In this document: in pieces, positions 60,054 to 64,000 of the stretch
How positions within the stretch are numbered: the stretch's first letter is position 1
Layout: the number at the start of each line of letters is the position of its first letter
Assembly (NCBI GenBank): GCA_024721275.1
Contig: JAMPIX010000002.1
Coordinates: 124,001-188,000, forward strand
From: Mycoplasma sp.
GTDB lineage: Bacteria; Bacillota_I; Bacilli_A; Mycoplasmatales; Metamycoplasmataceae
Reading direction: 5' to 3'
DNA: 64,000 bases
Translations under genes and position numbers: made by a program
The notes under the pieces: generated by a model
Database searches by the model: none
Seen by the model: the letters and a program-made list of their open reading frames with translations, nothing else
Told to the model about the DNA's origin: nothing

Positions 60054-63000
60054 CTAAAAAAGACTTATTTGATTTTTTTCATTTAAATTCTTCAGTATTT
60101 TTAGCTCTTTCATCTTTTCTAAAAGGGTTTTATTAATACGTGTTCTTTTTTGAAAATCTTCTATTGAATTAAATTCTCCAAGCTTTCTTTCATTTTCTAT
60201 ATTCATTGCAACAGCATCACCAAGTCCATCTATTGCAATAAATGGAGGTATCAATTGTTTATTTTCGTGATCAATAATTCATTTTTTTGCCAATGATTTA
60301 TGTAAATCAATATTCGAAATTTTAATTTTTCTTGCAAATGCTTCAAGACATAATTCTAAAATTGGAATTAATGCAATTTCTTTATTAGAAAGTTTATCTA
60401 AACCTCTTTTATTTTTATTTTTTTGCAGAAAAACTAATTTTTCTAAAACAGCTTCCTTTCCTTTATTTATAGTTTCAATATCACTTACATCAGCTCTAGT
60501 TGAAAAGTAAGTAGCATAATATGCTAATGGATGATTTATTTTAAATCATGCAATTCTTCATGCCATTTTTACATAAGCGATAGCATGCGCTTTAGGGAAC
60601 ATATATTTTATTTTTTGACATGAATCAATATATCATTGAGGAATTTTATTTTTTCTTAAAATATCGACCCATTCATTTGTAAGTCCTCTTCCTTTTCTTA
60701 CATTTTCCATTATTTTAAAAGCAAGAGAATTTTCAATTTTATTATCAATTAAGTAATTCATTATGTCATCTCTACATGAAATTATTTCTGATAGTTTTTT
60801 CTTTTGTTCTTTAACTAAAATTTCAGCATTATTTGTTCAAACATCTGTACCATGTGATAATCCAGAAATTGATACTAAATCACTAAACGATTTTACTTTT
60901 ACAGACTTAAGCATTCTTCTAACAAACGATGTTCCAAATTCAGGAATTCCCATAACACCAATTGTTTCACCATTAATATCTTCAGCTTTAATTCCTAAAA
61001 CTTTTGTTGATGAAAATAAACTTATAACATCATCATCTATATTAGGAATATCATTTAAATCAACATTAGTAAAATCAACAAGCATTTTTATTGCAGTGGG
61101 ATCATCGTGTCCTAACAAATCAAGCTTTAATAAATTATCATGAATTGAATGGAAATCAAAATGCGTTGTCATTCATGCTGATTCAGTATCATTTGCAGGA
61201 AAATTTATTGGAGTGAAATCGTTTATACTAAATTCTTTTGGTACAACTATTATTCCACCAGGGTGTTGACCGGTTGTTCTTTTGATTCCAGTAATTCCTT
61301 TAGCTAAAAATTCTATTCACGCTTTTGAAATATTCATTTCTTTTGATTCCGCTCATGATTTAACATAACCAAATGCTGTCTTTTCTGCAACAGTAGAAAT
61401 TGTACCTGCTCTAAAAGCATGATGATTTCCAAATATTTTTTTTACTTCGTTATGTATTATTGGTTGATAATCACCAGAAAAATTAAGATCTATATCTGGA
61501 ACTTTATCAGCTTTAAAACCTAAGAAAACTTCGAATGGAACATTATGTCCTTCTCTATTAAGTTCTGAATTACATTCTGGACATTCTTTTTTAGGTAAAT
61601 CATAACCAGAAATATTTGCTGCATCTTCTGGAAATAGTGTGTATTTACAATTCGGACAAACATAATGAGCTGGAAGAGGATTTACTTCTGTTATATCTAA
61701 TAAAGTTGCAACAATAGATGAACCCACAGATCCTCTTGAACCAACAAGATAACCATCATTTAATGATTTTAAAACTAAATCATGTGCTATTCAATAAATA
61801 ACTGAATAACCATATTTTATAATTGCATCTAATTCTCTATCAATTCTTTTTTGTATTAATGGATGAATATCGTCTCCGTAAATTGATCTAGCATTATTCA
61901 TTACATAATCTGTAAGCTTTTTATCAACACCATGAATTTTTGGTTTATATAAATCATCTTTTATAATTTTGGTTCTTTCAATCTGATTTAATATTTTTTG
62001 TGTATTTGAAACAACAATTTTTTTGATTACTTCTTCATCTTGAATAAAACTAAAAGCTTGCATCATTTCTTGAGTTGTTAAGAAAAATTGATCAGGATAA
62101 ACTGGATTTAATTCACCTCTTCTAAATAGAGGATGCAAACTTCCTCCTAATCCTTTTGAATTAATTATTACTTCATGATATATTTTTGATTCTTCATTTA
62201 CATATCTAGCATCAGATGTAGCTACAACAATTTTATTATGTTTTTTTGCTAATTCAAGAACTTGAAAAATATAATTTTTATAGTCATCCATTGTCATAGT
62301 TTTTCTTTTAAACAAGTGTAAGAAAGATGACATTGGTTGAACTTCTATATAATCATATTTTTTAAATTCTTCATCAATTTCCTTTTTTGTTTTTGTAAAT
62401 ATAGCATTTATTAATCTAGAGTCTAATGATGAAGAACCAATTAAAATGTTTTCATTATTTTTGAGTAATTCATCAAAAAATACAATTGGTCTTTTATAAA
62501 AATTATCTATGTGACTTTTTGAAACAATTTCAAATAAACGTTTTATACCATCTTGATTTTTTGCAATTATACTAACTGTATTTGCAAACTGTTTTTTGTA
62601 TAAATCAGGCGTTGTTAATTTATATAAATAATTTAATGTAAATATTTTATTTTCTTTTAAATCACTCAACATTTTAATAAAAACTTTTGTAAGGACTTCC
62701 GCATCATAATCAGCTCTATGTGCAACGCTACTATCATATAGAATTCCTAATTTTTTAGAAACTCTTTCTAATCTGAAAGTTCTAAATTTTGGATATAGGG
62801 CTCTTGCTAATTGAAGAGTATCAATGATTGGATTTTTTATTAAAGGAAAACCAAATTGTTCTAATTTTGAATTAAGAAAAGAAATATCAAAAGTAGCATT
62901 ATGAGCAACTAATGTTGTAGTTGTTCCAATTCAATCCATTATTTGTTTTAAACCATCTTCTTGATTAACAGAATTTTCAACCATTTCATTTGTAATATTA

Positions 63001-64000
63001 GTTATTTTTGTTATTTCAGAACTAATTGATTTGTTAGGTTTTATAAAAAATTGTTTTTCCTCAACAATTTTTTTATTTTTATATCTTATTGCTCCAAACT
63101 CAATTATGTCTTCTATATTTGCATATAGTCCTGTTGTTTCTAAATCGAATACAATGTATTCGTTATCATTTAAATTACTATCATTTGCATTTTGAATTAA
63201 TTTAACATCTTTATCAAGAACGTTTACTGTAACTCCATATATTACTTTAAACTTTTTATCATTTCTAGTTAAATTATATGCATTTGGAAAAGCTTGAACA
63301 TTTTCATAATCAGTTATAGCAATTCCTTCATGACCTCATTTTCTAGCTACATTTATATATTCTGAAACATCCGATATTCCATCCATTGAACTAAATTTAG
63401 TTCTTAAAGATAGTTCTACTCTTTTTTCAAAATCATGAGCAGTATCTTCTCTTTCTTCAAACATTGGTTTTGATTTAGTCATAATACTAATCATTACTCC
63501 CAATTCATTTGAGTAATTATCAGTTTCAAGATTTCCTCTAACTTCAACTCAATCATTTTCTTTAAAGTTTTTATATACTTCAATTTCCTTTTCACTTTTT
63601 GTTATGCGTTTTGCAATAATTGCATCTGTTAAATCAGTTAAATGAAAACTAAAAATATAATATCCACTTTTTGTTACTGTTAAAGCTGTCTTGAAAATTT
63701 TTGCTAAGAATTCAACTTTTTTTTCATAAGTTGTTTTAAATTCGGATATTTTTAATTCAGCATATTTGTTTCTTCTATATTTGGTTTTAGTAGTATTAGT
63801 TTCTTTATCGTTTTTATCTTCTGCTTTATATTTTTCTTTATTATTTCTAATATTTTTTTTATGTTCAATTTTAGCTTCTTCTAATTCGTTTTTATTTTCT
63901 TCATATCTTACAAGTGATATTTTTTTTAAATTTATTCCGTAATTATTAAAGTGAGTTAAAACTTTTTCTAATAATTTATTAAATTCATCTCATTCTTGGC
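60054..64000 (-). CDS. polC: DNA polymerase III alpha subunit, PolC type (5' end outside window)
   Basis: About 1315 residues of the Gram-positive replicative polymerase; the first ~100 residues lie beyond the right edge. In order: an OB-fold ('[20 protein letters not shown]'), the PHP domain split by the proofreading exonuclease ('[20 protein letters not shown]', '[13 protein letters not shown]', '[11 protein letters not shown]'), then PHP ('[13 protein letters not shown]'). The zinc motif ('[15 protein letters not shown]', 'ECPECNSEL') and the catalytic aspartates ('[15 protein letters not shown]') follow. The C-terminal fingers and tau-binding end (KNQISLF) complete it. Many UGA codons are Trp. 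It ends at a clear terminator. Confidence 0.96.

Overview
The window is a gene-dense, very AT-rich piece of a mollicute chromosome (Mycoplasma and relatives). In-frame UGA codons must be read as tryptophan in most genes, for example ATP synthase alpha, ValRS, PolC and ribosomal protein L20, which fixes genetic code 4. Lipoproteins with a lipobox ending in Cys and a lack of cell-wall genes fit this. The species cannot be named from the sequence. No rRNA, tRNA, insertion sequence, prophage or CRISPR array was seen.

Layout. 1-4232: three tandem surface lipoproteins with the mycoplasma lipoprotein-associated repeat. 4359-11262: trmL, valS, a choline-kinase-like gene, an ABC exporter pair and two DUF2188 genes, the second apparently frameshifted. 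11441-18553: complete F1Fo ATP synthase operon. 18597-29447: glyA, rpsO, ribF, truB, an ABC-F protein, rbfA-infB-rnpM-nusA-rimP and ylxM-ftsY, all on the minus strand. 29512-31995: an aldo/keto reductase, then a TPP riboswitch that controls one long gene fusing a ThiT-like thiamine transporter to an APH-type small-molecule kinase. 32118-35641: adenosylcobalamin-dependent ribonucleotide reductase nrdJ with a corrinoid adenosyltransferase and a dCMP deaminase. 35746-42852: tsf-rpsB, rbgA-mnmG-rlmH, a FolT-like ECF component and cysS. 42844-45457: a probable defence cluster on the minus strand: class III nucleotidyl cyclase, a small structured RNA, a HEPN/Abi_2 protein and a DEDD-nuclease-like protein. 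45544-49087: rlmB, a SigH-like factor, rpmG, secE, nusG, rplK, rplA. 49185-55423: pepF, thrS, folD, infC-rpmI-rplT, dUTPase. 55420-64000: a membrane protein, ffh, a RibH-like gene and ribU under an FMN riboswitch, rplS-trmD-rpsP and most of polC.

How it fits together. Most genes are translation and energy housekeeping. The distinctive theme is vitamin and cofactor acquisition with regulation: thiamine (TPP riboswitch, transporter-kinase fusion), riboflavin (FMN riboswitch, RibU, a RibH-like protein lacking the catalytic His, RibF with an eroded kinase half), folate (FolT-like, FolD) and cobalamin (CobO-type enzyme feeding NrdJ). dCMP deaminase and dUTPase complete a deoxypyrimidine route around NrdJ.

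The strongest candidates for something undescribed are the riboswitch-controlled ThiT-kinase fusion and the cyclase / small RNA / HEPN cluster. A recurring pattern, a TATAAT-like -10 box placed 6-10 bases before a start codon without a Shine-Dalgarno sequence, suggests that many transcripts here, including all three genes of the putative defence cluster, are leaderless.
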